A stretch of 62,165 bases of DNA from Clostridium sp. (lineage in GTDB: Bacteria > Bacillota > Clostridia > Oscillospirales > Ruminococcaceae), in contig JAMPFN010000010.1 in the NCBI GenBank assembly GCA_023664445.1, forward strand, positions 1 through 62,165, written 5' to 3'. The notes beneath the pieces are model-generated. The model had not been told where the DNA came from, did no database searches, and saw only the letters and a program-made list of their open reading frames with translations. The position numbers and the translations under genes are program-made. Below are positions 1-7,544 of the stretch, in pieces. The first letter of the stretch is position 1. Every line of letters starts with the position of its first letter.

Positions 1-54
1 TGACCTTCTTTCTCCTGATGATGTTTTTGGTTGCACTTGACTTGACAATGTGCC

Positions 55-112
55 ATGTCCCGAAGGGACAGAGTCCCCCCGTAAGCCTTTCGAAAACTGA
101 TTTGCGTGAAAT
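55..112 (-). repeat. Type 1 repeat, end fragment
   Basis: Only the promoter-proximal end of the dispersed type 1 repeat is present: a GTCCC..GGGAC hairpin, GACAGAGTCCCCCC, then a tail close to AAAACTGATTTGCGTG. The same end occurs at 6500-6540 and 24470-24513. A sigma-A promoter begins 14 bases further on. Bases 1-54 hold nothing I recognise. Confidence 0.7.
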
Positions 113-125
113 TTTTTGAAAGCTA

Positions 126-154
126 TTGATTTCGTCAAAAGAATATGTTATAAT
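126..154 (+). promoter_or_regulatory. Sigma-A type promoter
   Basis: TTGATT, a 17-base spacer and TATAAT. The predicted transcript would start near 160, just where an inverted repeat (159-319) begins. It would read into the PHP gene at 363. Confidence 0.7.
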
Positions 155-158
155 ATTA

Positions 159-319
159 GAGCGTATTTACATAAAAGAATTATAAGGATTTTGGATCATG
201 ATTTTGGCAATAATAAGGCAATATTTTGCAGGAATGCTTGCGTATGGCAATAAATTCCAAGGAAATCAGCGACAAAATCAGCCCCAAAGACGTGCGGTAT
301 ATTTTATGTGAAACGCTCT
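159..319 (+). ncRNA. Candidate structured leader or small RNA closed by a terminal helix
   Basis: AGAGCGTATTTACATAAAA at the left end can pair with TTTTATGTGAAACGCTCT at the right end, 161 bases apart, and the left arm begins at the predicted start of transcription. This is the layout of a self-closed RNA such as 6S RNA or a structured leader, but I cannot assign a family. A 37-codon reading frame (198-311) lies inside and may be chance. There is no T-run after the right arm, so transcription probably continues into the next gene. It could also be a small inverted-repeat element. Confidence 0.35.
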
Positions 320-362
320 AATGTACTTATACTGCTGCAAATACAAACAGGAGGACAAATCT

Positions 363-1202
363 ATGATTTGTGATCTTCACTGCCATACTACTATGTCAGA
401 CGGCTCGCTTGGGATCGAAGATGTGATAGTTCAGGCAAAAAGAATGAATATAGACTTTCTGTCTATAACCGATCACGACACACTGTCGTCCTTTTCAAGG
501 GCGAAAATTCTCGGGGAACGCTACGGCGTAAAGATGATACAGGGAGTGGAGATGTCCGCATGGGACAAGGTAAGAAACCAAAAGGTCCACATAATTTGTT
601 ACGCGCCTCAAAAGCCTGACAGGCTCGAGGGTCTTTGTCTTAAATCCTGTGAGATCAGAAAGGCATGCTCAAAGGAAATGATCGAAAAGGTCATGAGGCT
701 TTATCCGATAACGCCGGAGAGCGTTTTAAAACATTGTACTGCCAGCAAGAGTATTTACAAATCGCATATCATGAGAGCTTTGATAGAATACGGCTACGCG
801 CTTGAATTTTACGGAGAGCTTGACAAAAAGCTGTTTTCTCCTAACGGGGGGATTTGCTATGTTGAACGTGAATATCCCGATGTAAGATTCGTGCTTGACC
901 TTATCCATACTGCAAGAGGAGTCGCCGTAATGGCGCACCCTGCGCTTTATGACAACGTAAGTCTTCTTGAAGAGCTTGCGGAGGAAAAAAAGATCGACGG
1001 CGTTGAGGTTTATCACTATTCCGCAGATGAGGAAAAACAAAACGTACTTCTTGATATTGCAAAAAAATATGATCTGATCGTGACAGGCGGCTCAGATTTT
1101 CACGGCTTATATAATTCTGTTCCGACGTATTTAGGTAAAAATGTTACATCAAGCGAAAATCTTGACAGAATAATAAGGCAGAGCCGCGCAAAACCTGTCT
1201 GA
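363..1202 (+). CDS. PHP-domain metal-dependent phosphoesterase
   Basis: A 279-residue protein of the polymerase and histidinol phosphatase (PHP) superfamily. Metal-binding motifs are visible: HCH at residues 6-8, TDHD at 36-39, Glu63 (GVEMS), an AHPALY segment and a C-terminal GGSDFHG. Members resembling this one (YciV / RNase AM type) hydrolyse nucleoside 3',5'-bisphosphates or short RNA 5' ends; the exact substrate is inferred only. The ATG at 363 was chosen over an upstream in-frame ATG at 321 because CAGGAGG lies the right distance before it and homology begins directly at MICDLHCH. It is followed 66 bases later by malic enzyme on the same strand. Confidence 0.88.
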   Translation: MICDLHCHTTMSDGSLGIEDVIVQAKRMNIDFLSITDHDTLSSFSRAKILGERYGVKMIQGVEMSAWDKVRNQKVHIICYAPQKPDRLEGLCLKSCEIRKACSKEMIEKVMRLYPITPESVLKHCTASKSIYKSHIMRALIEYGYALEFYGELDKKLFSPNGGICYVEREYPDVRFVLDLIHTARGVAVMAHPALYDNVSLLEELAEEKKIDGVEVYHYSADEEKQNVLLDIAKKYDLIVTGGSDFHGLYNSVPTYLGKNVTSSENLDRIIRQSRAKPV

Positions 1203-1268
1203 CGGTATCGCCTTAGCTCTGTTCAGTATCTTAAACGACAATAAAAAACAAGGAAGCGAAAAATAAAA

Positions 1269-2456
1269 ATGGATATTATGGAATCCTCTCTGAATAAGCA
1301 CAGAGAATGGAAAGGCAAAATCGAAATAGTTTCAAGAACGCCTGTAAACAACAGGGACGAGCTTTCTCACGCTTATACGCCGGGCGTCGCAAAACCTTGT
1401 CTTGAAATACAAAAGCAGCCTGAACTTTCCTATGAGCTGACAAGACGGCATAATCTTGTCGCTGTTATTACTGACGGTACTGCTGTTTTGGGACTCGGGG
1501 ACATAGGTCCGGAGGCTGCAATGCCGGTAATGGAAGGCAAATGTGCGCTTTTCAAGGAATTTGCGGATGTTGACGCTTTTCCCGTGTGCATTGACTCAAA
1601 GGATACCGACGAGATAGTGAACACAATTAAGCTTATTTCCAAAAGCTTCGGCGGCATCAATTTAGAGGATATTTCCGCGCCCAGATGCTTTGAGATAGAA
1701 AGGCGTCTTAAAGAGCTTGTGGATATCCCTGTTTTTCATGACGACCAGCACGGTACGGCTATCGTAGCGAGCGCAGCCATGATAAATGCGGCGAAAACTG
1801 CCGGCAAGAAGCTTTCGGACATGACGCTTGTTATAAACGGTGCGGGCGCTGCCGGAATCGCTATCGCAAAGCAGTTTGTTACGCTTGGTATCGGAAATAT
1901 TATAATGGTGGATATTTGTGGAATAATATGTGACGGGGATAAGTTTGAAAATCCGCCGCATTATGAGATCGCAAAGCTTACAAATAAAAATAAGCTAAGG
2001 GGCGGACTTGCGGACGCTATGAACGATGCCGACGCGTTTATCGGCGTTTCAAAGCCGGGGCTTGTATCTGCTGAAATGGTCAGATCCATGGCGGATAAGC
2101 CGATCATTTTCGCAATGGCGAATCCTACGCCCGAGATAATGCCCGACGAGGCAAAAGACGCAGGAGCGTTTGTTATAGGTACGGGAAGAAGCGATTATCC
2201 TAACCAGATAAACAATGTTGTAGCGTTTCCGGGCGTATTCAAGGGAGCTTTAGCTGTCAGGGCAAAGGATATAAACGAGGAAATGAAGCTTGCGGCGGCT
2301 TACGCTATTGCCGGAAGCGTCCCCGAGGATAAGCTTGCTCCCGATAATATTCTGCCCGACCCGTTTGACAGGGAAATACCCAGAGCGGTCGCAAGAGCGG
2401 TTGCAAAGGCAGCGATAGATTCGGGGATCGCACGAAAAAAGGAGTTTGAAATATGA
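1269..2456 (+). CDS. NAD(P)-dependent malic enzyme
   Basis: A 395-residue cytosolic enzyme that oxidatively decarboxylates malate to pyruvate and CO2. It shows the short bacterial malic-enzyme layout: YTPGVA (37-41), the substrate and metal segment TDGTAVLGLGDIGPEAAMPV (68-87), FHDDQHGTAIV (157-165) and the Rossmann motif INGAGAAGIA (189-198). Length fits the approximately 390-aa form lacking the phosphotransacetylase fusion. NAD versus NADP use cannot be read reliably. The start has an AAGGAAG ribosome site. Its last four bases (ATGA) overlap the start of the TSCPD gene, suggesting translational coupling. Confidence 0.93.
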   Translation: MDIMESSLNKHREWKGKIEIVSRTPVNNRDELSHAYTPGVAKPCLEIQKQPELSYELTRRHNLVAVITDGTAVLGLGDIGPEAAMPVMEGKCALFKEFADVDAFPVCIDSKDTDEIVNTIKLISKSFGGINLEDISAPRCFEIERRLKELVDIPVFHDDQHGTAIVASAAMINAAKTAGKKLSDMTLVINGAGAAGIAIAKQFVTLGIGNIIMVDICGIICDGDKFENPPHYEIAKLTNKNKLRGGLADAMNDADAFIGVSKPGLVSAEMVRSMADKPIIFAMANPTPEIMPDEAKDAGAFVIGTGRSDYPNQINNVVAFPGVFKGALAVRAKDINEEMKLAAAYAIAGSVPEDKLAPDNILPDPFDREIPRAVARAVAKAAIDSGIARKKEFEI

Positions 2457-2695
2457 CAATAACATATACGCCGAAAGGAGTCTGCTCAAAGCAGATTATC
2501 ATCGAGATCGAGGACGATATTATCAAGAGCGTTAAATATATAGGCGGCTGCAATGGTAATCTTCAGGGCATAGGCGCGCTTGTAAAGGGCATGAAAGTCG
2601 AGGACGTCATCGCAAAGCTTGACGGCATCAAGTGCGGAATGAAAAACACGTCATGCCCGGATCAGCTTGCAAACGCTTTAAAAGAGAATTTATGA
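2453..2695 (+). CDS. TSCPD domain protein (TIGR03905-like)
   Basis: An 80-residue protein made of one TSCPD domain, with the motif TSCPD at 66-70 and cysteines at 11, 33, 61 and 68 (GVCSK, GGCNGN, IKCGM, TSCPD). The same domain occurs at the C terminus of B12-dependent ribonucleotide reductases, where the cysteines are thought to bind metal or take part in redox chemistry. The function of stand-alone members is not established. It overlaps malic enzyme by ATGA and is followed by two hairpins, so it is the last gene of the plus-strand unit. Confidence 0.88.
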   Translation: MTITYTPKGVCSKQIIIEIEDDIIKSVKYIGGCNGNLQGIGALVKGMKVEDVIAKLDGIKCGMKNTSCPDQLANALKENL

Positions 2696-2701
2696 ATAAA
2701 T

Positions 2702-2727
2702 ATCCCCCGAGCTATGCCGGGGGATTC
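2702..2727 (+). terminator. GC-rich hairpin after the TSCPD gene
   Basis: ATCCCCC pairs with GGGGGAT around a GAGCTATGCC loop, starting a few bases after the stop codon. Only a short T-rich tail follows, so efficiency is uncertain. Confidence 0.6.
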
Positions 2728-2743
2728 TAAATACAAACAAACT

Positions 2744-2766
2744 GCCTTTAAAATATATTTAAAGGC
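2744..2766. terminator. Bidirectional hairpin between convergent genes
   Basis: GCCTTTAAA, loop ATATA, TTTAAAGGC: a perfect 9-bp stem between the plus-strand TSCPD gene and the minus-strand orphan gene that ends at 2785. It can serve both directions. Confidence 0.55.
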
Positions 2767-2784
2767 GGTTATAAGGCATATGAC

Positions 2785-3327
2785 TTAATCAGGAAGTTCC
2801 ATTTCTCTTATGGTTGCTTTAAAACGTATTATTTTAGGTTCACTGGAAATGAAGGAAAAATAATTTGGGGCAAATGTTAGTGAAAAAGAAACGTAATAAA
2901 ATTTATCATCAATATTCATCCACCATCTATTTAAATCACTATATCTGAAATCATATGTTGACCATGTTGATTTTGAATCAGTGATATCTTCATAATCAAT
3001 TTTCTGAAGTTTCTGAGCCAGAGAAAATACTTCCTCATCTGTAGTAAATTTCAAATCGTCTTTTTTAATATATTTCTTTATTTTTGAACTTAACATAGAA
3101 TATTTTACATATTCATCAAGGTCGCTTATGCTGCCATAAGCCAAATCGTCAACATAATGATAACACCATCTTTTACATGATGCAATATGATACCAAATAG
3201 AAAAAACCAATAAGAATACTAAAAAAATACATTTTATAACTTTCAATTTAATGACTGCCTTAATCTCATTTTTCATAGACGCAACAGTTAAAGTTATAAA
3301 TATAATAAGAATTAATATTATAATCAT
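2785..3327 (-). CDS. Orphan membrane-anchored protein
   Basis: A 180-residue protein I do not recognise. The first 17 residues and residues 29-48 are strongly hydrophobic (two probable membrane segments); the rest is soluble and rich in Lys, Asp, Tyr and Ser, with a WSTYDFRYSDLNRWW stretch. Its DNA is visibly richer in A+T than its neighbours, which may mean recent acquisition or loose constraint. There is no strong ribosome site directly upstream; it starts 12 bases after the TPR gene stops, so coupled translation is likely. Confidence 0.65.
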   Translation of the reverse strand: MIIILILIIFITLTVASMKNEIKAVIKLKVIKCIFLVFLLVFSIWYHIASCKRWCYHYVDDLAYGSISDLDEYVKYSMLSSKIKKYIKKDDLKFTTDEEVFSLAQKLQKIDYEDITDSKSTWSTYDFRYSDLNRWWMNIDDKFYYVSFSLTFAPNYFSFISSEPKIIRFKATIREMELPD

Positions 3328-3339
3328 TTCTAAAACGAT

Positions 3340-4380
3340 TTACTTCCCTCTTGTTTCCTGCGCCGCTTTCTGCGCCGCTATCTGCGCATTAAGCATGTCC
3401 ACCGTTTCATTTACCTTTTTATCATGCGTAAGATCGTAAACAAGCTGCATATAGAAAATGGATTCCTGCGGAGGCGCATTATGCTCTATGCAGTAGTTTC
3501 CAAGAGAATATGCAATATTTATTATATCCTGGCTCGGACCGTTAGGAACGCTGTATTTTTCAAAAGCGGCAAGAACGCCCTCTCTTGTCGGCGGCTCTAT
3601 AGTCCTGTTGAGCAGCATTCTTATATGCTGCAGCTCTCCCTTAACGGCAGGATTATCCGCATAAACAAGACTTTCATAATAAAAAGCGACAGCGCTGTCA
3701 TAGTCTTTTATCTCAACGCAGTAATATCCGAGGTTCGTATAGCAGCGCGCTATCTGATAAGGAGTTACGCATATTTTAAGCGTTTCACAAGTACATTTGA
3801 AAAGATTCACAAAATCAAACGTCAGCTTATAAACCTCTGCAAGCTCAAATCTCGGCTCGACATTTACGGGATTGTACTTTATCGCCTTTTCAAGCTTTTC
3901 CTTTGCCGCCGTTAAATCACGCTTTTCAACAAGCGTATACCCATAAGCGGAAAGATACTGACAAAAATCAAAAGGCGTCCGCTGATATTTAAGCGTGGGA
4001 TTATAAATATTCGTGTAAATATGTTCTTCGAGTCTGTTTCTGAATGAAAAGTTGTTTTCGCCAGAAAAAGTTTCGTCGGCTTTTTTTTCGATCTTATCCA
4101 GAAGTTCTGCAGCCTTGTCGATATTTCTGCTGTTTATTGCGTCTACAGCTTCGCCGTATATCTGATCTATACGCTTTTCGCCAATAAACATAACCTCTTT
4201 TATCTGCTTTTGATTTTCTTCCGGAAGCATATCAAACGACATATTGCTCAAAACGTCAAGTATTTCCGACGCTTTAGGGTGATCCTTATATTTGTTTCCC
4301 TGCTGCTGGAGATAAGCGATATCGTCCTGAACATTCCCCGTAAGACCCTTTTTGATTTCTTCTATAATTTTATTTGGCAT
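3340..4380 (-). CDS. TPR-repeat protein
   Basis: A 346-residue soluble protein dominated by helical tetratricopeptide-like repeats; the clearest are around residues 165-190 (AIKYNPVNVEPRFELAEVYK) and 210-245 (ARCYTNLGYYCVEIKDYDSA). There is no signal peptide or membrane segment. TPR proteins act as protein-protein scaffolds; the partner is unknown. Start: ATG preceded by AGGAGT. A clear sigma-A promoter (4425-4453) lies upstream. It is transcribed with the orphan membrane protein downstream. Confidence 0.8.
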   Translation of the reverse strand: MPNKIIEEIKKGLTGNVQDDIAYLQQQGNKYKDHPKASEILDVLSNMSFDMLPEENQKQIKEVMFIGEKRIDQIYGEAVDAINSRNIDKAAELLDKIEKKADETFSGENNFSFRNRLEEHIYTNIYNPTLKYQRTPFDFCQYLSAYGYTLVEKRDLTAAKEKLEKAIKYNPVNVEPRFELAEVYKLTFDFVNLFKCTCETLKICVTPYQIARCYTNLGYYCVEIKDYDSAVAFYYESLVYADNPAVKGELQHIRMLLNRTIEPPTREGVLAAFEKYSVPNGPSQDIINIAYSLGNYCIEHNAPPQESIFYMQLVYDLTHDKKVNETVDMLNAQIAAQKAAQETRGK

Positions 4381-4424
4381 GATTTTACTCCTGTCTGTTA
4401 TAATTGATGCGTATTAGTACTTTT

Positions 4425-4453
4425 ATTATACAATATATTCAAAAAAAAATCAA
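4425..4453 (-). promoter_or_regulatory. Sigma-A type promoter for the TPR gene
   Basis: Read on the minus strand: TTGATT, 17 bases, TATAAT. The end of type 1 repeat copy A lies 19 bases upstream of the -35 box. Confidence 0.7.
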
Positions 4454-4471
4454 TACAACTTCTAAAAAATC

Positions 4472-4866
4472 CACGCAATTCAATTTTTGAGAAGCTTATG
4501 GGGGACTCTGTCCCCCACCCCCTGCCAAAGGGAATGATTCCCTTTGGAATCCTCATGATTTTTAGTAATACTTTCCCCAAGGGGAAGTATTACTAAAAAT
4601 GTAAGTACCCACACAGAACATTCTTGGCAAAGATTTGGAGATAAAACCCTCAAAGTTTCAAAAATAAATCATAGATGCTGAATGGTAAATAGTATCATTT
4701 ACAGTCCCCGACTATAAAGAAAGTCACTATTTTTCGCTTCTGCGACTCACAGCGCAAGCTGTGCCGGAGCGGAAGCTTGATTTTCTTTGGTTCGTTTCTT
4801 GCATCAAGGCAAGAAATGAACATATAAGCATTTTAAGGGGACGCTTTCACTTGCAAAGCGTCCCCT
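4472..4866 (+). repeat. Type 1 modular hairpin repeat, copy A
   Basis: Modules in order: tail CACGCAATTCAATTTTTGAG; hairpin GGGGGACTCTGTCCCCC; hairpin AAAGGGAATGATTCCCTTT; variable long stem AGTAATACTTTCCCC / GGGGAAGTATTACT; ACATTCTTGGCAAAG; GCTGAATGGTAAAT; ATTTACAGTCCCCGACTATA; a CACAGCGCAAGCTGTG hairpin; GTTCGTTTCTTGC / GCAAGAAATGAAC hairpin; and a GGGGACGCTTT / AAAGCGTCCCC hairpin. It fills the space between the divergent TPR promoter and the end of the pseudouridine synthase gene. Confidence 0.85.
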
Positions 4867-5000
4867 CTTTGAAAACTTTGTTTTCAAATTCATGCAGACC
4901 CTACCGCGATACGTCGTGTGCGGTCACGCACCAAGCATTTGAAAAGGCTTGACCTAAACTTTAGATTTGGCTCTGTTAGTTTTCAAGTTATTTGACTATA
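4867..5000. repeat. Tail of copy A: type 2 end and a solo MITE end
   Basis: AAAAGGCTTGACCTAAACTTT (4941-4961) is the inverted end of the type 2 repeat family (compare 21789-21809). GTTTTCAAGTTATTTGACTATA (4979-5000) is a solo copy of the TATAGTCA..ACTTGAAA inverted-repeat end seen at 33215 and 56459. It runs into the last codons of the pseudouridine synthase gene and supplies its TAG stop. Confidence 0.6.
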
Positions 5001-5946
5001 CTATGGAGAATCCTGTTTTCGGAGAAATAACTTTTTTTCCGTTGAGATATCCAAGGGGCGAATCCTCCTCAATATCAAATTCAAGAGAATATGCGCAAAG
5101 CTGTTGTCTGAATATTCCGTAACGCTTATTTGCGGATATATTACCGTATTTTCCGTCGCCCAGAACAGGAACGCCCAAAAAGGCGAGGTGCGCTCTTATC
5201 TGATGAGTTCTGCCTGTTATGAGGTTTATTTCCGCAAGCGTCAGACCGTTTTTTTCTTCCAGCACGGTGTATTCCGTAACGATTTTCTTATACCCTTCGG
5301 TCATGTCCTTTCTTATGTTGACAAGATTATGCCGATTTTTTTTATGATACGCCGTTTCAATACTATGTTTACGGTTAAACTTGCCTGTGCATACACAAAG
5401 ATATTTTTTATGCACCCGTCTTTCTCTTATACATCGGTTCATTTCGCGCAGAGCCTCGGCGTTTTTGGCGGCGATCACAAGCCCCGTCGTGTTTCTGTCA
5501 AGACGGTTGCAGACAGCCGGAGAAAATGAATTTTCCTTTTCGGGGACATATTCGCCTTTGCGGTAAAGATAAGCCTTTATTATGTCCGTCAACGTATCTT
5601 TTTCCTTTTCCGAGCCTCTGTGGACGTCCATTCCGGAATGCTTATAGACGATAATGATATTGTCGTCCTCATATACGATTTCCGGGTCGGAAGATACTTT
5701 TGAAAGTACGCTTTCCTTGGCGCGGACAGTATTTTCTTCTGAAAAAAATTCATCGTTTATATAAAGCGTAAGTATGTCATTTTCATTTAGAAAATCATCA
5801 TTCCGGCATCGTTTTCCGTTGAGCTTTATCCTTTTGAGTCTTATGTATTTATAGAGCAGCGATTTAGGAAGTTTCGGCAATGCCTTGGTGATAAATTTAT
5901 CAAGACGCTGTCCGCTGTCGTTTTTGTTTATTGTGATCTCGCGCAT
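4996..5946 (-). CDS. RluA-family 23S rRNA pseudouridine synthase
   Basis: A 316-residue RNA-modifying enzyme. Residues 1-65 form an S4 RNA-binding domain (SGQRLDKFITKALP, LYKYIRLKRIKLNGK); the catalytic domain has NRLDRNTTGL at 147-156 with the catalytic Asp150, and the RTHQIRAHLA motif. It converts specific uridines to pseudouridine, probably in 23S rRNA (RluC/RluD-like), though the site cannot be told from sequence. Start: ATG with AGGAG. The stop codon lies inside an inverted-repeat element end, so the C terminus may have been reshaped by insertion. Confidence 0.9.
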   Translation of the reverse strand: MREITINKNDSGQRLDKFITKALPKLPKSLLYKYIRLKRIKLNGKRCRNDDFLNENDILTLYINDEFFSEENTVRAKESVLSKVSSDPEIVYEDDNIIIVYKHSGMDVHRGSEKEKDTLTDIIKAYLYRKGEYVPEKENSFSPAVCNRLDRNTTGLVIAAKNAEALREMNRCIRERRVHKKYLCVCTGKFNRKHSIETAYHKKNRHNLVNIRKDMTEGYKKIVTEYTVLEEKNGLTLAEINLITGRTHQIRAHLAFLGVPVLGDGKYGNISANKRYGIFRQQLCAYSLEFDIEEDSPLGYLNGKKVISPKTGFSIV

Positions 5947-5966
5947 TTTATTCTCCTGTTTTTATG

Positions 5967-6003
5967 GCAATACCGCACAAGGATAAACGAATCCCTGTGC
6001 GGT
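5967..6003. repeat. Short palindrome of the GGCAATACCGCA family
   Basis: GGCAATACCGCACAAGGAT, a short loop, then ATCCCTGTGCGGTATC: a hairpin sharing its ends with the larger element at 50289-50390 and with those at 23814 and 29916. It lies in the leader of the pseudouridine synthase gene. Confidence 0.6.
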
Positions 6004-6062
6004 ATCAACTTAAATTTTATTTTTTATAAAGATGCCTTTTATTTTATACGCTGCATAAATTT

Positions 6063-6206
6063 TTAGTTATTTACTAACTTTTTTGCTATTTCAATTGCGT
6101 CATACAAATCTATATCTCATTTTTTGTCAACATCGGCAGGATATCTCTGAAGTTCATCGTATACTTGAAAATCAGTATGGATTGTTTCTATGTGAATATA
6201 CTTTAA
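6063..6206 (-). pseudogene. Remnant of a dockerin-bearing protein
   Basis: Read on the minus strand, about 47 codons in one frame give YDELQRYPADVDKK, an in-frame TGA, then DIDLYDAIEIAKKLVNN and a TAA. This matches the second dockerin repeat of the subtilase at 24618 (SDCDKDGKIGLYDAVEIAKM). The TGA falls where the EF-hand loop normally has glycine. No start codon or upstream catalytic domain remains, although an intact promoter lies directly before it. It now probably forms part of the leader of the pseudouridine synthase mRNA. Confidence 0.7.
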
Positions 6207-6210
6207 TTAC

Positions 6211-6239
6211 ATTATACCATAAAATTTGCAAAAAATCAA
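6211..6239 (-). promoter_or_regulatory. Sigma-A type promoter before the dockerin remnant
   Basis: Minus strand: TTGATT, 17 bases, TATAAT. It probably once drove the lost dockerin gene and now may drive the pseudouridine synthase 260 bases downstream. It is divergent to the panB promoter, with repeat copy B between. Confidence 0.65.
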
Positions 6240-6267
6240 GAGTGCAAAATACATAAACATGGAAGTC

Positions 6268-6540
6268 GATTTTTGCGTAGTATGTTCATTTCTTGCATTG
6301 ATGCAAGAAACGAACCTAAGAAAATCAAGCTTCCGCGGCTCACAGCGCAAGCTGTGAGCCGCGGAAGCGAAAAATATGGATTTATTTTATAGTCGGGGAC
6401 TGTAAATGATAGTATTTGCAATTTCGAGGACTTATCTCCCGAAGGGACAGAGGGGACGGCTCTGTAAGAGGCATTTCCTTTGGCAGGGGGGTTGGGGGAC
6501 AGAGCCCCACACAAGCTTCTAAAAAACTGATTTGCGTGAA
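6268..6540 (-). repeat. Type 1 modular hairpin repeat, copy B (shortened)
   Basis: Contains the GTTCATTTCTTGC / GCAAGAAACGAAC hairpin, a perfect GCTTCCGCGGCTCACAGC / GCTGTGAGCCGCGGAAGC stem, TATAGTCGGGGACTGTAAAT, and the GGGGGACAGAGCCCC end with tail ACTGATTTGCGTG. The long variable stem is missing. It sits between two divergent promoters (6211-6239 and 6557-6585). Confidence 0.85.
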
Positions 6541-6556
6541 AAATATCGGTTTTTTC

Positions 6557-6585
6557 TTGTAATTTCCATAAAATAGTGATATAAT
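6557..6585 (+). promoter_or_regulatory. Promoter of the pan-coa operon
   Basis: TTGTAA, 17 bases, TATAAT with an extended -10 (TGATATAAT). The leader 6592-6689 has an ATGCTT..AAGCAT pairing and AGACAGGTTCTA, the end sequence of the MITE at 38584. Confidence 0.65.
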
Positions 6586-6689
6586 ATAATAAATATGCTT
6601 TACGGCAGCCGCAAAAGTTGAATGCAGTAAGCATAAATGAGAGCAAACTTTTATTTTGTAAAGACAGGTTCTAAGTTCGGAGGGAAACG

Positions 6690-7544
6690 ATGAAAAATAC
6701 AGTTGAAACGATTTTAAAACAAAAACAAATGCACGATCGTATAACTATGCTCACCGCCTACGATTATTCTACTGCAAAGCTTATGGACGAATCGGACGTT
6801 GAAATGATACTTGTCGGAGATTCGCTCGGTACGGTCATGCTTGGGTATGAGGATACTATTCCCGTAACTATGGAAGATATGATACATCATACGTCCGCTG
6901 TAAGCAGGGGCGCAAAAAATGCGCTGATAGTCGCAGACATGCCGTTCATGTCCTATCAGACAAGCGTTTGCGATGCTGTGGCAAACGCGGGAAGGCTCAT
7001 AAAGGAAGGACGCGCGAACGCCGTTAAGCTTGAGGGCGGAGTAGAATTTACAGAGCATATAGCCGCTGTGACTCGCGCGTCGATACCTGTCGTCGCGCAT
7101 ATCGGAATGACGCCGCAGTCGGTGAATGTTTTTGGCGGATTCAAGGTGCAGGGGAAGAACAGCGAGGCTGCCGCCAAGATAATAGCGGACGCGAGAGCCG
7201 TGGAAAAGGCAGGCGCGTTCGCCGTCGTTATGGAGTGCGTGCCCGACAGACTTGCGGAGTATATCACCGGCATACTGAAAATACCTACTATCGGTATCGG
7301 CGCAGGCGCAGGCTGTGACGGACAGGTGCTTGTATATCAGGATATGCTTGGAATGTATTCCGATTTTACTCCGAAATTCGTGAAGAAATTTATAGATATC
7401 GGTTCTGAAATGAAAAAAGCGTTTGCGGCTTATATCGAGGAAACAAAATCGGGGACTTTTCCGTCTGAAAAGCATTGTTTTAAAATGGCGGACGAAATAG
7501 ATTTTGAACAGCTTGAAAGGGAATATAAAAATGAAGATCGCTAA
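6690..7544 (+). CDS. panB: 3-methyl-2-oxobutanoate hydroxymethyltransferase
   Basis: First step of pantothenate synthesis: adds a hydroxymethyl group from methylene-tetrahydrofolate to 2-oxoisovalerate, giving ketopantoate. The 284-residue protein is full length and has the family motifs [47 protein letters not shown] and [20 protein letters not shown]. Start ATG has GGAGGG seven bases before. It is the first gene of a five-gene operon; its end overlaps the start of panC by 14 bases. Confidence 0.96.
   Translation: MKNTVETILKQKQMHDRITMLTAYDYSTAKLMDESDVEMILVGDSLGTVMLGYEDTIPVTMEDMIHHTSAVSRGAKNALIVADMPFMSYQTSVCDAVANAGRLIKEGRANAVKLEGGVEFTEHIAAVTRASIPVVAHIGMTPQSVNVFGGFKVQGKNSEAAAKIIADARAVEKAGAFAVVMECVPDRLAEYITGILKIPTIGIGAGAGCDGQVLVYQDMLGMYSDFTPKFVKKFIDIGSEMKKAFAAYIEETKSGTFPSEKHCFKMADEIDFEQLEREYKNEDR

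Noticed and set aside
198..311. 37-codon frame before the PHP gene
   Set aside because: Ribosome site is weak, the end overlaps the inverted-repeat arm, and no similarity is recognised; kept only as part of the candidate RNA.
4488..4868. Possible coding regions inside type 1 repeats (for example 4761-4952, 6236-6646, 20716-20913)
   Set aside because: They run through inverted-repeat modules shared by all copies; the frames are not kept between copies and have no consistent ribosome site.
6586..6689. Riboswitch before panB
   Set aside because: The leader is short, only a weak hairpin can be drawn and no known ligand-binding motif is seen.
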